Shown piece by piece: positions 43,513-52,981 of a DNA stretch of 64,000 nt. The translations under genes and the position numbers were made by a program. Each line of letters starts with the position of its first letter. The stretch's first letter is position 1. Location of the stretch: contig NZ_PDWS01000011.1 in NCBI RefSeq assembly GCF_010093305.1, forward strand, positions 78,151 to 142,150, read 5' to 3'. The notes below the pieces were generated by a model. That model saw only the letters and a program-made list of their open reading frames with translations, did no database searches and was not told the DNA's origin. Origin of the DNA: Pseudoxanthomonas sacheonensis (GTDB lineage Bacteria > Pseudomonadota > Gammaproteobacteria > Xanthomonadales > Xanthomonadaceae).

Positions 43513-43623
43513 GTAGGGCGGGCATTGCCCGCCGGCGCACCGCCGCACGTAGGAGCGACGTGAGTCGCGAAACAGCATCTCCTCTACCGCGATGCAAGAG
43601 CCGGCGGGCAGTGCCCGCCCTAC
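43513..43623. repeat. Composite palindromic repeat, two families nested
   Basis: Outer arms GTAGGGCGGGCATTGCCCGC (43513) and GGCGGGCAGTGCCCGCCCTA (to 43622) enclose a single arm of another family, GTAGGAGCGACGTGAGTCGC at 43549. The outer right arm runs into the kinase gene: CTA at 43620-43622 is the kinase stop codon. Confidence 0.85.
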
Positions 43624-46600
43624 GCGACGCCGCTGCTGGCGATCATGCGGTCCAGGACGGACTTCAGCGCCAAGGGGCGCACCGGTTTGGCCAGCAGCAG
43701 CAGGCCAGCTTCGTGCACGGCCGCGCGTACGGTTTCGGTCAGGTCCGCACTCAGAATCAAGCACGGCCGCACCCCGAAACGCTGCGCCAGACGCTGCGTC
43801 ACCGCCACGCCGGTATCGCCCTGATCCAGATGGAAGTCGAACAGCCACAGATCCACTTCCGCTTCGGCCGAACGCTGCATCGCTTCGTCGCCATCCCTCG
43901 CCAGCAGCACCTGGCAACCCCAGCCCGCCAACACCCGTCGCAATGCTTCGAGGGATGCGGCATCGTTGTCCAGCGCCAGCACACGGCGGCCCACCAGTCC
44001 TTGCTTTGCGAAAGCCGGGGAAGCTTCGGCGTGCGAAGGCTGCGCCCGGGCCAGGGTCACGGCGAACACCGCCCCGTGCCCGGAACGGCTGCGCAGCGAA
44101 AGCGGAGCCTTCAACAGGTGCGCGATCCGGTCGGCGATGGAAAGCCCCAGCCCCAATCCCTGCCCGCTGGCGCTTTCGCCACGGCGGAACTCTTCGAAGA
44201 TCGTCTTCTGATCGGCCAGCTCGATGCCCGGGCCGGTGTCGTGCACTTCGATGCGCGCGCCTCCTCCCGTGCGACGCACGCCCAACAGAATGCCGCCCGC
44301 CTGCGTGTACCGCACCGCATTGGCCAGGAAATTCTGCAGGATGCGGCGCAACAACTGCGGGTCGGTATGGACCCACATGCGCGTGGGCACGTGCGAGAAA
44401 GACAATCCGCGCTCGCCAGCCAGCGCACGGAACTCCGAAACCAGCGGCTCCAGCACTTCGGCCAAGGGAAAATCGCGCGGTTCCGGCACCAGCCCGCCGG
44501 CTTCCAGCCGCGACATGTCCAACAATCCGGTCAGCAGATCGGTGGTGGAATCCAGCGCGCCGCGGATCTGCTGCACCGATTCGCGCTGGCTGCTCTCGGG
44601 CAGCTGTTGCGAAAGCGCATCGGTGAACAGGTGCGCGGCGTGCAAGGGCTGCAGCAGATCGTGGCCGATGGCGGTAAGGAAGCGGCTTTTCGCATCGTTG
44701 GCGTGCTCGGCCTCGCGCTTGGCGGTTTCCAGCAAGGCGGTGCGGTCGATGACGCGCTGTTCCAGGGTTTCGTTGGCCTGCTTCAAGCTGCGCTCGGCCT
44801 GGCGCGAGGCGGTGACATCGGTATAGGTGGCGACGAAACCGCCGCCGGGCATCGGATTGCCGCGGATCTCGACGATGCTTCCGTCCGGGAACACGCGTTC
44901 GGTCAGATGCGCCGTGCCGGCACGCATGAAAGCGATGCGCCGTTGCAATGCGCCCTCGTCCGAGCCGCGATGCGGCATGCGCTGCAAGGCCCAGCGGGTC
45001 AGATCGGCGATGGGCCGGCCCACCTGCAGCAGTTCCTCCGGGAAACCGAACAATTCCACGTAGCGGCGATTCCACGCTACCAACCGCTGCTCGCGGTCGA
45101 CCACGCTGATCCCCTGGCTCATGTTCTGCAACGCGGCCTCCAGCACCTGCTGGTTGAAGCGCAGATCCTGGGAAACCTCGCCGACGATGGCGGCCACCGC
45201 ATCCAGCTCCCCGCTTTCGCGCCGCGCCGCATTCAGCAGCAGGCGCGCCGACGCCGAGCCGAGCACCGCGGAGAGTTCGCGTTCCATCCGCGATTCGGTC
45301 GATGCGGGCACCGGGCCCTGCGCAGGCGCGTCTTGCAGCAGTTGCTCGACCCGCTCGCGCGCCAGGAATCGCAAGCCCGCATCGCGCAGCGCCTGCCGGT
45401 CCAGATTGCGGCCGTAGTGATGCGGCGTTTCCCGCCGCCAGGCGGTCGCAAGCAACGTGGCGGCGATGCCCGCGAACAAGCTGACGCCGACCGCGCGGCC
45501 CAGCGGACTCCATCCGGTCAGCCCGAACAATCCTTGCGGCGAAAGCCAGGCCTGCCCGAACGGCCCGGACCGCATCCATGCCGGTTCATCGCCCAACGAT
45601 GCCGCTACCATCGGCATCAACATCACCCACGCCCATACCGAGAAACCGGCGACGATGCCGATGATGGCCGCGCGCGGCGGCGTTTGCGGCCGCCACACCG
45701 CGAATCCCAGTGCCGGCGCCAGCGTGCCCAGCGCCGAGAACGAAACCGCGCCGATGTCGGCCAACGCATCGTTGCCGCTGTTGAAACGGCTGTAGGCCCA
45801 GGCCAGCAGCATGATCACCAGGATGCCGCCGCGGCGCAGCAGCAACAGATCGCCGCGGCGGTCGCCGCCTTTGTCGCGCGACCACGCGCCACGCAGCAGG
45901 CCAGGCGCGAACCAGTGGTTGCCGATCATCAGACTGAGCGTCAGCGTGCTGACCACCACCATACCGGTGGCCGCGCTCAATCCGCCCAGGAACGCGAACA
46001 GCGCTACTCCTTCGTGCCCCTGCGAAAACGGCAACGCCAGCGCATACATGTCCGAAGGCACGCTGTCGCCCAACAAGGCGGTGCCGGCGCGCGCCAGCGG
46101 CAATGCCGGCAACGCGATCAGGATCAGATACAGGGGGAATTGCCAGCGCGCGGTGCGCACATCGCGATCGTCGCGGCACTCCACCACCCCCACGTGGAAC
46201 TGATGCGGAAGGATGAACATCGCCAGTGCGCCCAACAGCACCAGCGGCGCGAAACCGCCGACAGGTTCCGACGGGACAATCTGCGACGCGGCGGCCGGCA
46301 TCGCCTTCAACCCGAACCACACGAAGGCGCCCAGCGCCAGCATCGCCACCAGCTTGAACAGCGACTCGAACGCCATCGCCAGCACCAGGCCGCGGTTGTG
46401 TTCGGCGGCGCTGGCGCGGCGCGTACCGAACAGCATCGCGAACAGGGCCATGGCCAACGCGACGTACAGCGCGCTGTCGCGCCATACCGGCGCCACCGCT
46501 GCGGCGTCGCCCGCATCCACGGTCAAGGTGGCGAAACTCATGGCGATGGCCTTGAGCTGCAACGCTATGTAGGGAATTAGGCCCAGCGCCGCGACCAGGG

Positions 46601-46955
46601 TCACCGTGGCCGCCAGCCATGCGTCCTTGCCCAGGCGCGTGGCGATGAGATCGGCCAGCGAAGTGGCGTTGGACTCGCGCGCCAGCTTCACCAGACGGAT
46701 CATGAAGGCCACGGCCAGTGCGTAGAACAGGATCGCGCCCAGGAACGTCGGCGGCAGCGGCCAGCCATAGCGCGCCGCTTGCGTCACCGTGCCGTAGAAC
46801 GTCCATGAAGTGCAATGCACCGCCAGCGACAGCGAGTACACGTGCCGCCAGTGGCGCGCGAACAGCGCAGGGTGCCGTTCGCCATACAGCGCCGTGCCGA
46901 ACATCAGACCAAGCCAGGCCAGGCTGGCCAGCGCCACCACCCAGAAACTCAGCAT
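43620..46955 (-). CDS. SLC5-fused hybrid sensor histidine kinase (CrbS/MxtR-like)
   Basis: 1111 residues. Residues 1 to about 490 are a sodium:solute symporter-like membrane part with about thirteen helices. Then a PAS domain (NMSQGISVVDREQRLVAWNR), a coiled linker (KQANETLEQRVIDRTALLET), a HisKA with phospho-His in FLTAIGHDLLQPLHAAHLF, a HATPase domain (NAVRYTQAGGILLGV and GQGLGLGLSIADRI), and a C-terminal receiver from about 990 with Asp1040 (LFDFHLD). This architecture matches CrbS/MxtR, which with a LuxR regulator adjusts acetate use. The probable partner is the regulator at 41716, 1.2 kb away. Its stop codon comes from a palindromic repeat. Confidence 0.9.
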   Translation of the reverse strand: MLSFWVVALASLAWLGLMFGTALYGERHPALFARHWRHVYSLSLAVHCTSWTFYGTVTQAARYGWPLPPTFLGAILFYALAVAFMIRLVKLARESNATSLADLIATRLGKDAWLAATVTLVAALGLIPYIALQLKAIAMSFATLTVDAGDAAAVAPVWRDSALYVALAMALFAMLFGTRRASAAEHNRGLVLAMAFESLFKLVAMLALGAFVWFGLKAMPAAASQIVPSEPVGGFAPLVLLGALAMFILPHQFHVGVVECRDDRDVRTARWQFPLYLILIALPALPLARAGTALLGDSVPSDMYALALPFSQGHEGVALFAFLGGLSAATGMVVVSTLTLSLMIGNHWFAPGLLRGAWSRDKGGDRRGDLLLLRRGGILVIMLLAWAYSRFNSGNDALADIGAVSFSALGTLAPALGFAVWRPQTPPRAAIIGIVAGFSVWAWVMLMPMVAASLGDEPAWMRSGPFGQAWLSPQGLFGLTGWSPLGRAVGVSLFAGIAATLLATAWRRETPHHYGRNLDRQALRDAGLRFLARERVEQLLQDAPAQGPVPASTESRMERELSAVLGSASARLLLNAARRESGELDAVAAIVGEVSQDLRFNQQVLEAALQNMSQGISVVDREQRLVAWNRRYVELFGFPEELLQVGRPIADLTRWALQRMPHRGSDEGALQRRIAFMRAGTAHLTERVFPDGSIVEIRGNPMPGGGFVATYTDVTASRQAERSLKQANETLEQRVIDRTALLETAKREAEHANDAKSRFLTAIGHDLLQPLHAAHLFTDALSQQLPESSQRESVQQIRGALDSTTDLLTGLLDMSRLEAGGLVPEPRDFPLAEVLEPLVSEFRALAGERGLSFSHVPTRMWVHTDPQLLRRILQNFLANAVRYTQAGGILLGVRRTGGGARIEVHDTGPGIELADQKTIFEEFRRGESASGQGLGLGLSIADRIAHLLKAPLSLRSRSGHGAVFAVTLARAQPSHAEASPAFAKQGLVGRRVLALDNDAASLEALRRVLAGWGCQVLLARDGDEAMQRSAEAEVDLWLFDFHLDQGDTGVAVTQRLAQRFGVRPCLILSADLTETVRAAVHEAGLLLLAKPVRPLALKSVLDRMIASSGVA

Positions 46956-47031
46956 GCGGCGAAACGATCAGTTGGCATGGACATTCCCTCTTGGCGAACC
47001 ACATGCAAGCCGGCGATCCGCTTGCCGCCTT

Positions 47032-47095
47032 GTAGAGCCGAGCTTGCTCGGCTGCCCCTGATCGCCCCAGGTCAGCCGAGCAATCTCGGCTCTAC
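47032..47095. repeat. Palindromic repeat, GTAGAGCCGAGCTTGCTCGGCTG family
   Basis: GTAGAGCCGAGCTTGCTCGG and inverse arm CAGCCGAGCAATCTCGGCTCTAC-like to 47095 (one mismatch). Third copy of the family found at 12147 and in ccmH. Confidence 0.85.
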
Positions 47096-47117
47096 GAAGT
47101 CCATGCAGCATAACGCA

Positions 47118-47145
47118 GCAACGGCGGGCTTTCGCCCGCCGTTGC
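47118..47145 (-). terminator. Hairpin terminator of the TonB-dependent receptor gene
   Basis: GCAACGGCGGGC, loop TTTC, GCCCGCCGTTGC: a 12-bp perfect stem 28 bp past the minus-strand stop at 47173. No long T run, so moderate confidence. Confidence 0.65.
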
Positions 47146-47172
47146 GTTCCCTTCCCCAAACCGGAGCGTCGA

Positions 47173-49383
47173 TCAGAAATCGTAGCGAGCGGTCAGCGAA
47201 TACTGGCGCGGCGCACCATAGAAACCGGTCAACACGCCCAGTGCCGTATTCAGGTTATAGCCGGTGGTGCGGTATTCCTCGTCGGCCAGATTGCTTCCCT
47301 GCAATGAGAAGGACCACGTATCGTTGACCTTCCAGATCACGCCAGCGCTCACCAGACCATAACCGTCCTGCTTGATCACCGGACTCAGGTCGGTGGTCGG
47401 CCATACTTCGGACTGGTAGGAATAACCCACGCGCGCGGATAGATTGCCGCCATTGGCCAGATCGGTACGGTATTCGACATTGATCGCTCCCGAAAACTCG
47501 GGCGCATTGGTGAAACGCTGGCTATCGGCTACGTTGACGCCGCCAGTGATGAACTCGTCGTACTTGGCGTCCAGCCAGGCCAGATTGCCGCTGATCAGCC
47601 AATGCTGGCTGGGCAGCCATTGGTATTCGACCTCCGCGCCGTTGACCGTGCCCTTGCCCGCATTGGTGAAGTCGCCGAAGAATTGCGGATTGCCGTTCTG
47701 GTCGATGAACTGGGTGAACACCGACAGCTGGATGTCCTTGTAGACATTGTGGAACGCGGCCAGATTCAGGAACAGGCGCTGGTCGAAGAAGCTCATCTTG
47801 CTGCCCACTTCGAAGCTGTCGACGCTCTCGTCGTCGAACGGCTCGCCCGAACGCGGCACCGCCGTGGTGTTGGCGCGGATGTTGTAGCCGCCGGATTTGA
47901 AGCCGCGCGAGGCCAGGCCGTAGAGCATGATGTCCGGCGTGATCTGGTAGTCCAGCGAGATCTTCGGAGAGACGTTCTTGAAGTTGACGGTCTTGTCGAA
48001 ATTGGCCGCCACCACGCCGTTGGGAACGGTGAAAGTAGCGTTTGTGTAGCCGCGGTTAAGGGCGACGGCGTGCTTGTCTTCGTCCGTGTAGCGCGCGCCC
48101 ACATCCAGTTTCAGCTTGGCGGTGAGGTCGAAGGTCCAATCGGTGTATACAGCGAAACTCTTGGTGTTCACCACGCCCTGGGTGTCGCCGAAACTCAGGT
48201 TGAAGAAGTTGTTCAGCACCTGCCCGCCGGCATCGCCGTCGAAAGCGTAGATGCCCGTTACCCCGCGCGCGCGGCCGCCGGCGTCGTAATTGACCTGCAG
48301 CTCGTTGCTGACCTGGCTGTCGCTGTAGAAAGCCTTGACGTCGGCGATCGGCGCGGGCGTGGTGTCGAAATCGATATTCGTCTCGGTGTCGGACTCACGC
48401 TTGGCGATCACGTACTTGAAAGCCCAGTTCTCGTTCGGCCGCCAATTGACGGTGGCCGATGCGCCTTTCATCACAGTGTCGTTGATGTTCTTCATACCGC
48501 TGCGGATGTCGTAGCGGTCGTCCATGGGCGGGAAAGCCCCGTAAGCAGGAAACAGGAGGGCATTGAAGCGGTTGGGCGCCAGCATCTTCGCGCCGCGTAC
48601 GCCGGACTGGTCGTCCATCCAGTCGAACGCGAACTGGATGTCCAGATCGTCGTCCACATAGGCGCCCAGCTGGAAACGTGCCGCGTTGATTTCCTTGTCG
48701 CTGACCTCCTGCCCGGTGTAAAGGTTCTCGCCGAAGCCGTCGCGGTTCATGCTGGCCACCGACACGCGGCCGCGCAGGCCGCTGTCCGGGCCGCCGATGG
48801 AGCCGCCGAGGGCGGCTTTGGCGTCGAGCTGGTTGTAGTTGCCCACGGTGATCTGGGCGAAGCCCGTAGTCTCCTGCGGCAATCCGCGCGAAATGTATTT
48901 GATCGCACCGCCGATGGTGTTCTTGCCGTACAGCGTGCCCTGCGGTCCGCGCAGCACTTCGATGCGGCCCACGTCGAACACGTCCAGCAACGCGCCCTGC
49001 GGACGCGCGATGTACACGTCGTCCAGGTAGATGCCCACGCCCGGATCCACACCCCACAGCGGGTCGGCCTGGCCGACGCCGCGGATATAGGCGGTCGCGG
49101 TGCTGCTGGAACCGCGCGCGGCATAAATCGTCAGGTTGGGCACCTGCGCGTCCAGATCGCCGATGTCCTGGATATTCAACTTGTCCAGCGTTTCGGGAGT
49201 GAAGGCGGTGACCGCTACCGGCACGTCCTGCAGGGTCTCTTCGCGCTTGCGCGCCGTTACCGTGATCTTGTCCAGCGTGGTGGCCTCGCTGGCGGCTTCG
49301 GCCGCCGGCGCCGCTTCCTGCGCCCATGCCGATGGCGCCAGCAAGATGCAGCCGATGGCCAGACTCAGATGTTTACGCTTCAT
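47173..49383 (-). CDS. TonB-dependent outer membrane receptor
   Basis: 736 residues from the ATG at 49383. Signal peptide MKRKHLSLAIGCILLAPSAW with cleavage near AQE; a TonB box-like DKITVTARKR; the plug domain with VPNLTIYAARGSSSTATAYI, GVDPGVGIYLDDVYIARPQG and EVLRGPQGTLYGKNTIGGAI; then the 22-strand barrel ending in the export-typical LTARYDF. The plug motifs are those of the large Caulobacter/Xanthomonas-type TBDR class used for complex carbon sources as well as iron. Substrate unknown; position next to a GntP permease suggests an organic acid or oligomer. Confidence 0.93.
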   Translation of the reverse strand: MKRKHLSLAIGCILLAPSAWAQEAAPAAEAASEATTLDKITVTARKREETLQDVPVAVTAFTPETLDKLNIQDIGDLDAQVPNLTIYAARGSSSTATAYIRGVGQADPLWGVDPGVGIYLDDVYIARPQGALLDVFDVGRIEVLRGPQGTLYGKNTIGGAIKYISRGLPQETTGFAQITVGNYNQLDAKAALGGSIGGPDSGLRGRVSVASMNRDGFGENLYTGQEVSDKEINAARFQLGAYVDDDLDIQFAFDWMDDQSGVRGAKMLAPNRFNALLFPAYGAFPPMDDRYDIRSGMKNINDTVMKGASATVNWRPNENWAFKYVIAKRESDTETNIDFDTTPAPIADVKAFYSDSQVSNELQVNYDAGGRARGVTGIYAFDGDAGGQVLNNFFNLSFGDTQGVVNTKSFAVYTDWTFDLTAKLKLDVGARYTDEDKHAVALNRGYTNATFTVPNGVVAANFDKTVNFKNVSPKISLDYQITPDIMLYGLASRGFKSGGYNIRANTTAVPRSGEPFDDESVDSFEVGSKMSFFDQRLFLNLAAFHNVYKDIQLSVFTQFIDQNGNPQFFGDFTNAGKGTVNGAEVEYQWLPSQHWLISGNLAWLDAKYDEFITGGVNVADSQRFTNAPEFSGAINVEYRTDLANGGNLSARVGYSYQSEVWPTTDLSPVIKQDGYGLVSAGVIWKVNDTWSFSLQGSNLADEEYRTTGYNLNTALGVLTGFYGAPRQYSLTARYDF

Positions 49384-49574
49384 GTGATTCCCCTCTCCCG
49401 GGTACGACGTGGCGGACCGATACGGCCGATTCGCAGGCAAGGCTAGAGACTTGGGCGGTGCCGCAACACTTGTACCTTCGTACAGTGGGGAGGAAAGGCA
49501 TAGCTGCGGATACTCGCGTCCACTTGCCGACCGGGCATGCGCCGGGGTGCCGGCATGCTTTACGAGGAGTAGGG
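49384..49574. promoter_or_regulatory. Divergent promoter region between TBDR and GntP permease genes
   Basis: 190 bp with the two genes transcribed outward. AGGAG at 49563-49567 precedes the permease ATG. A shared regulator is plausible from the geometry, but no operator palindrome stands out. Confidence 0.45.
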
Positions 49575-50972
49575 ATGTCGTTCCTGATCGTGCTGGCCGC
49601 GTTGTGCTTCCTGATGTTCGTGGCCTACCGCGGCTACAGCGTGATCCTGTTCGCGCCCGTGGCCGCGCTGGGCGCGGTGCTGCTGACCGATCCTGCGCTG
49701 GTCGCGCCCATGTTCACCGGCTTGTTCATGGACAAGATGGTGGGCTTCCTGAAGCTGTATTTCCCCGTGTTCCTGCTGGGAGCGGTGTTCGGCAAACTCA
49801 TCGAGATCTCCGGCTTCTCAAAATCCATCGTGGCCGCGACCATCAAGGTCGTCGGCGCGCAGCGCGCCATGCTGTCCATCGTGCTGGTGTGCGCGCTGCT
49901 GACCTACGGCGGGGTTTCCCTGTTCGTGGTGGTGTTCGCGGTCTATCCGTTCGCTGCCGAGCTTTTCCGCCAGAGCGACATCCCCAAGCGGCTGGTACCG
50001 GGCACGATCGCCCTCGGCGCGTTCACCTTCACCATGGATGCGCTGCCGGGCACGCCGCAGATCCAGAACATCATCCCCGCTTCGTTTTTCGGCACGACCG
50101 GCTGGGCCGCGCCCATGCTGGGCACGCTGGGCGGGGTATTCATCCTGATCCTGGGCATGAGCTATCTGGAATGGCGTCGCCGCGCGGCGCTGCGGGCGGG
50201 CGAAGGCTACGGCAGCGAGCTGCGCAACGAACCGGAAGCCTTCCGCGGCGACAAACTCGCCCATCCGCTGATCGCCATCCTGCCGCTGGTGCTGGTGGGC
50301 GTGGCCAATTTCGCCTTCACCAAGCTGATCCCGGGTTTCTACGGCCAAAGCCAGTCTTTCGTTCCCGCGGTGATCGGCAATCCGGCGCCGGTGGTGCAGG
50401 AAGTGGCCAAGGTCGCGGCGATCTGGGCGGTTCAGGGCGCGCTGCTGGTGGGGATAGCGGCGGTCATCGCGTTCGCCTGGAAACCGGTGATGGCCAGTTT
50501 CGCCGAAGGCACCAAATCGGCCATCGGCGGCGCTTTGCTGGCCTCCATGAACACGGCTTCCGAGTACGGCTTCGGCGCCGTCATCGCCGCGCTGCCCGGG
50601 TTCCTGGTCGTGGCCGATACGCTGAAGGCCATTCCCAATCCGCTGGTGAACGAAGCGGTTTCGGTCACCGCGCTCGCCGGCATCACCGGTTCGGCTTCCG
50701 GCGGCATGAGCATTGCGCTGGCGGCCATGGCCGACAGTTTCATCGCCAACGCCAATGCCGCCGGCATACCGATGGACGTATTGCACCGGGTGGCGTCCAT
50801 GGCCTCCGGCGGCATGGACACCCTGCCCCACAACGGTGCGGTGATCACCCTGCTCGCCGTCACCGGACTGACGCATCGGCAGTCCTACAAGGACATATTC
50901 GCCATCACCCTGATCAAGACCATGGCGGTGTTCTTCGTGATCGGCCTGTACTACGCCACAGGCCTGGTCTGA
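49575..50972 (+). CDS. GntP family permease, candidate 3-hydroxybutyrate transporter
   Basis: 465 residues from the ATG at 49575, about twelve hydrophobic helices. GntP features: YFPVFLLGAVFGKLIEISGF, CALLTYGGVSLFVVVFAVYP, TFTMDALPGTPQIQNIIPAS and a late ALAGITGSASGGMSIALAAM / GMDTLPHNGAVITLL. The family carries gluconate and related hydroxy acids by H+ symport; a Pseudomonas member (HbcT) of similar length transports D-3-hydroxybutyrate. Given the 3HB-oligomer hydrolase and phaEC nearby, a 3-hydroxybutyrate substrate is a reasonable inference but not shown by sequence. Confidence 0.88.
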   Translation: MSFLIVLAALCFLMFVAYRGYSVILFAPVAALGAVLLTDPALVAPMFTGLFMDKMVGFLKLYFPVFLLGAVFGKLIEISGFSKSIVAATIKVVGAQRAMLSIVLVCALLTYGGVSLFVVVFAVYPFAAELFRQSDIPKRLVPGTIALGAFTFTMDALPGTPQIQNIIPASFFGTTGWAAPMLGTLGGVFILILGMSYLEWRRRAALRAGEGYGSELRNEPEAFRGDKLAHPLIAILPLVLVGVANFAFTKLIPGFYGQSQSFVPAVIGNPAPVVQEVAKVAAIWAVQGALLVGIAAVIAFAWKPVMASFAEGTKSAIGGALLASMNTASEYGFGAVIAALPGFLVVADTLKAIPNPLVNEAVSVTALAGITGSASGGMSIALAAMADSFIANANAAGIPMDVLHRVASMASGGMDTLPHNGAVITLLAVTGLTHRQSYKDIFAITLIKTMAVFFVIGLYYATGLV

Positions 50973-51081
50973 AGCTGTTTTGCCGGGACATCCCCGCTCC
51001 ATTCCGGGCCTGTGCGCTGCGTCCCAGTCGCAAGCGCCGGCTGCCTTGATACTCTCCGCGGTGATTTGAAAGCACTGGGGA

Positions 51082-52971
51082 ATGGGGATGGTCAAACGAG
51101 TTTCTGTTTTGCGCGGTGGCGCGCGCGCAAGCGCGAATCCGTACATTCGCACTGCGGTCGGCGAACCCGCCGAACCCATATCGCGTCTGGCGCGTAACGC
51201 CAGCCCGACTGCGCGGCAGCTCGCGCAGGTCAAGGCCAGGCACGCCAGCCTGTACGGCTATCGCGGGCAACGCGTGCCGATGGCGGACAAATCGCTGCCC
51301 GCGGAAACTCCGGCTTCCACGGCATACGAAACCGGACAGCCCGGCGGCCGCACGATGGCCGGCTGGTCGGCGCCTACGCTGATGACACTGGCCAAGGCGC
51401 CGTTCGCGGTACGTGCGCTCAACAACATGAGCTACGGCGCCACTCCCACGACGATCGCCGAATTCAACGCACTGGGCAGCACCGATGCGCAGCGCCTGGC
51501 CAACTGGGTGGACTGGCAGCTGGACTGGGCCAACATCAACGATGCGGCGGTGGATCAACGACTGACTGCCGCCGGCTACACCACGCTGGGCAAAAGCCTC
51601 GAACAGTTGTGGAACGACCACGTCAAGGCCGACCCTGTCCACGAGATCCGCATGCGCCCGGCCTGGGAAGTGCAGCGCGCCTCGTACGTGCGCGCCGCCT
51701 ATTCCCGGCGTCAGCTGCGCGAGGTGCTGGTCAATTTCTGGCATGCGCACTTCAACGTGATGGGCACGGACTTCAGCGTCGGGCCGGTGTTCGTGCACTA
51801 CGACCGCGACGTGATCCGCGCCAACGCCACCGGCAACTTCCGCACCATGCTGGAAGCGGTGGCCAAGAGCACATCGATGCTCTACTTCCTGGACAATCTC
51901 AACAACTCGCGTTCGGGCCCCAACGAGAACTACGCGCGCGAGCTGCTGGAACTGCATACGCTGGGCGCGGAAAACTACCTGGGCTTCATGGATCCGTTCC
52001 AGGTGCCGCCGTGTCCGGAGGATCCCGCCTATCCGATCGGCTACACCGACATCGACGTGTACGAGACCTCGGCCGCGTTCACCGGCTGGTCGGCCAAGAA
52101 CGGGCACTGGCAGTTCCCCACCGAGAACGACGGCACCTTCGTCTACCGCCAGTCCTGGCACGATGCCGGCCCCAAGTTCCTGCTCGGCATGATGGTCTAC
52201 CCCGAGCAGCCCGCGCTCAAGGACGGGCAGGACGTGTTGAACCGTCTGGCCAGCCACCCGCGCGTGGCCAAGTTCATCTGCAAGAAGCTGATCCGGCGTT
52301 TCATCAACGACACGCCTTCGCAAAAACTGATCGACAGCGCCGCGGCGATCTTCCGCGCCAACTGGCAGAACCCCAGGCAGATCGAAATCACCCTGCGGCA
52401 TATCCTGACTTCGGACGACATGATCAACAGCTGGGGCCAGAAGAACCGGCGTCCGTTCGAGGCCACGGTCGCGGCGATGCGCGCGCTCGGGCAGGACTGG
52501 ACGCTGCGGCTGGACCACGGCAAGAGCGACGAATTCATGTGGCGCGCCGGCTTCACCGGCAATGTCGCCTACAACTGGCCGGCGCCCAATGGCTACCCGG
52601 ATACCGCGGTGGCGTGGTCGGGTTCCAATTCCTATGCCATGACCTGGAAGCTGATCAACTGGCTGACCGAAGCCAGCGATGCCAGCGTACCGCTCAGCCC
52701 CATTCTGGCCACGACCCGCTCCAACGTCGCTACCTGGACGGCCAACAATCTGGTCGATTTCTGGTCGGTCCGGATCCTGGGCTATGCGTTGCCTGCGGCG
52801 CGGCGGCAGGTGCTGGTGAATTTCATGGCCCAGAACGGCAATCCGGCCAGCGACGTGATCGCCGACACCGATACCTGGGCGGCCAGCGATCTGAAGAAAC
52901 ACTACAACCAGCAACGCCTGCGCAGCATGGTGTCGCTGATCCTGCTTACCCCCGAATTCCTGAGCCGCTGA
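51082..52971 (+). CDS. DUF1800 domain protein
   Basis: 629 residues; ATG at 51082 (a second at 51088). No clear Sec signal; the first 90 residues are Arg/Ala-rich and disordered-looking. From about 110 the DUF1800 fold: FWHAHFNVMGTDFSVGPVF, then NENYARELLELHTLGAENYL near 285, a KNGHWQFPTENDGTFVYRQS insert, SHPRVAKFICKKLIRRFIND near 395 and a C-terminal LVNFMAQNGNP. DUF1800 and DUF1501 genes occur as pairs in many bacteria; this gene is followed 10 bp later by its DUF1501 partner. Proposed cell-surface role only. Confidence 0.88.
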   Translation: MGMVKRVSVLRGGARASANPYIRTAVGEPAEPISRLARNASPTARQLAQVKARHASLYGYRGQRVPMADKSLPAETPASTAYETGQPGGRTMAGWSAPTLMTLAKAPFAVRALNNMSYGATPTTIAEFNALGSTDAQRLANWVDWQLDWANINDAAVDQRLTAAGYTTLGKSLEQLWNDHVKADPVHEIRMRPAWEVQRASYVRAAYSRRQLREVLVNFWHAHFNVMGTDFSVGPVFVHYDRDVIRANATGNFRTMLEAVAKSTSMLYFLDNLNNSRSGPNENYARELLELHTLGAENYLGFMDPFQVPPCPEDPAYPIGYTDIDVYETSAAFTGWSAKNGHWQFPTENDGTFVYRQSWHDAGPKFLLGMMVYPEQPALKDGQDVLNRLASHPRVAKFICKKLIRRFINDTPSQKLIDSAAAIFRANWQNPRQIEITLRHILTSDDMINSWGQKNRRPFEATVAAMRALGQDWTLRLDHGKSDEFMWRAGFTGNVAYNWPAPNGYPDTAVAWSGSNSYAMTWKLINWLTEASDASVPLSPILATTRSNVATWTANNLVDFWSVRILGYALPAARRQVLVNFMAQNGNPASDVIADTDTWAASDLKKHYNQQRLRSMVSLILLTPEFLSR

Positions 52972-52981
52972 GGACACTCCC

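Noticed and set aside
43467..46580. A 1037-codon open frame on the plus strand across the kinase gene
   Set aside because: It is antisense to the clearly coding kinase. Its translation is Arg/Gln/His-rich with no domains, the usual result of high-GC codon use on the opposite strand.
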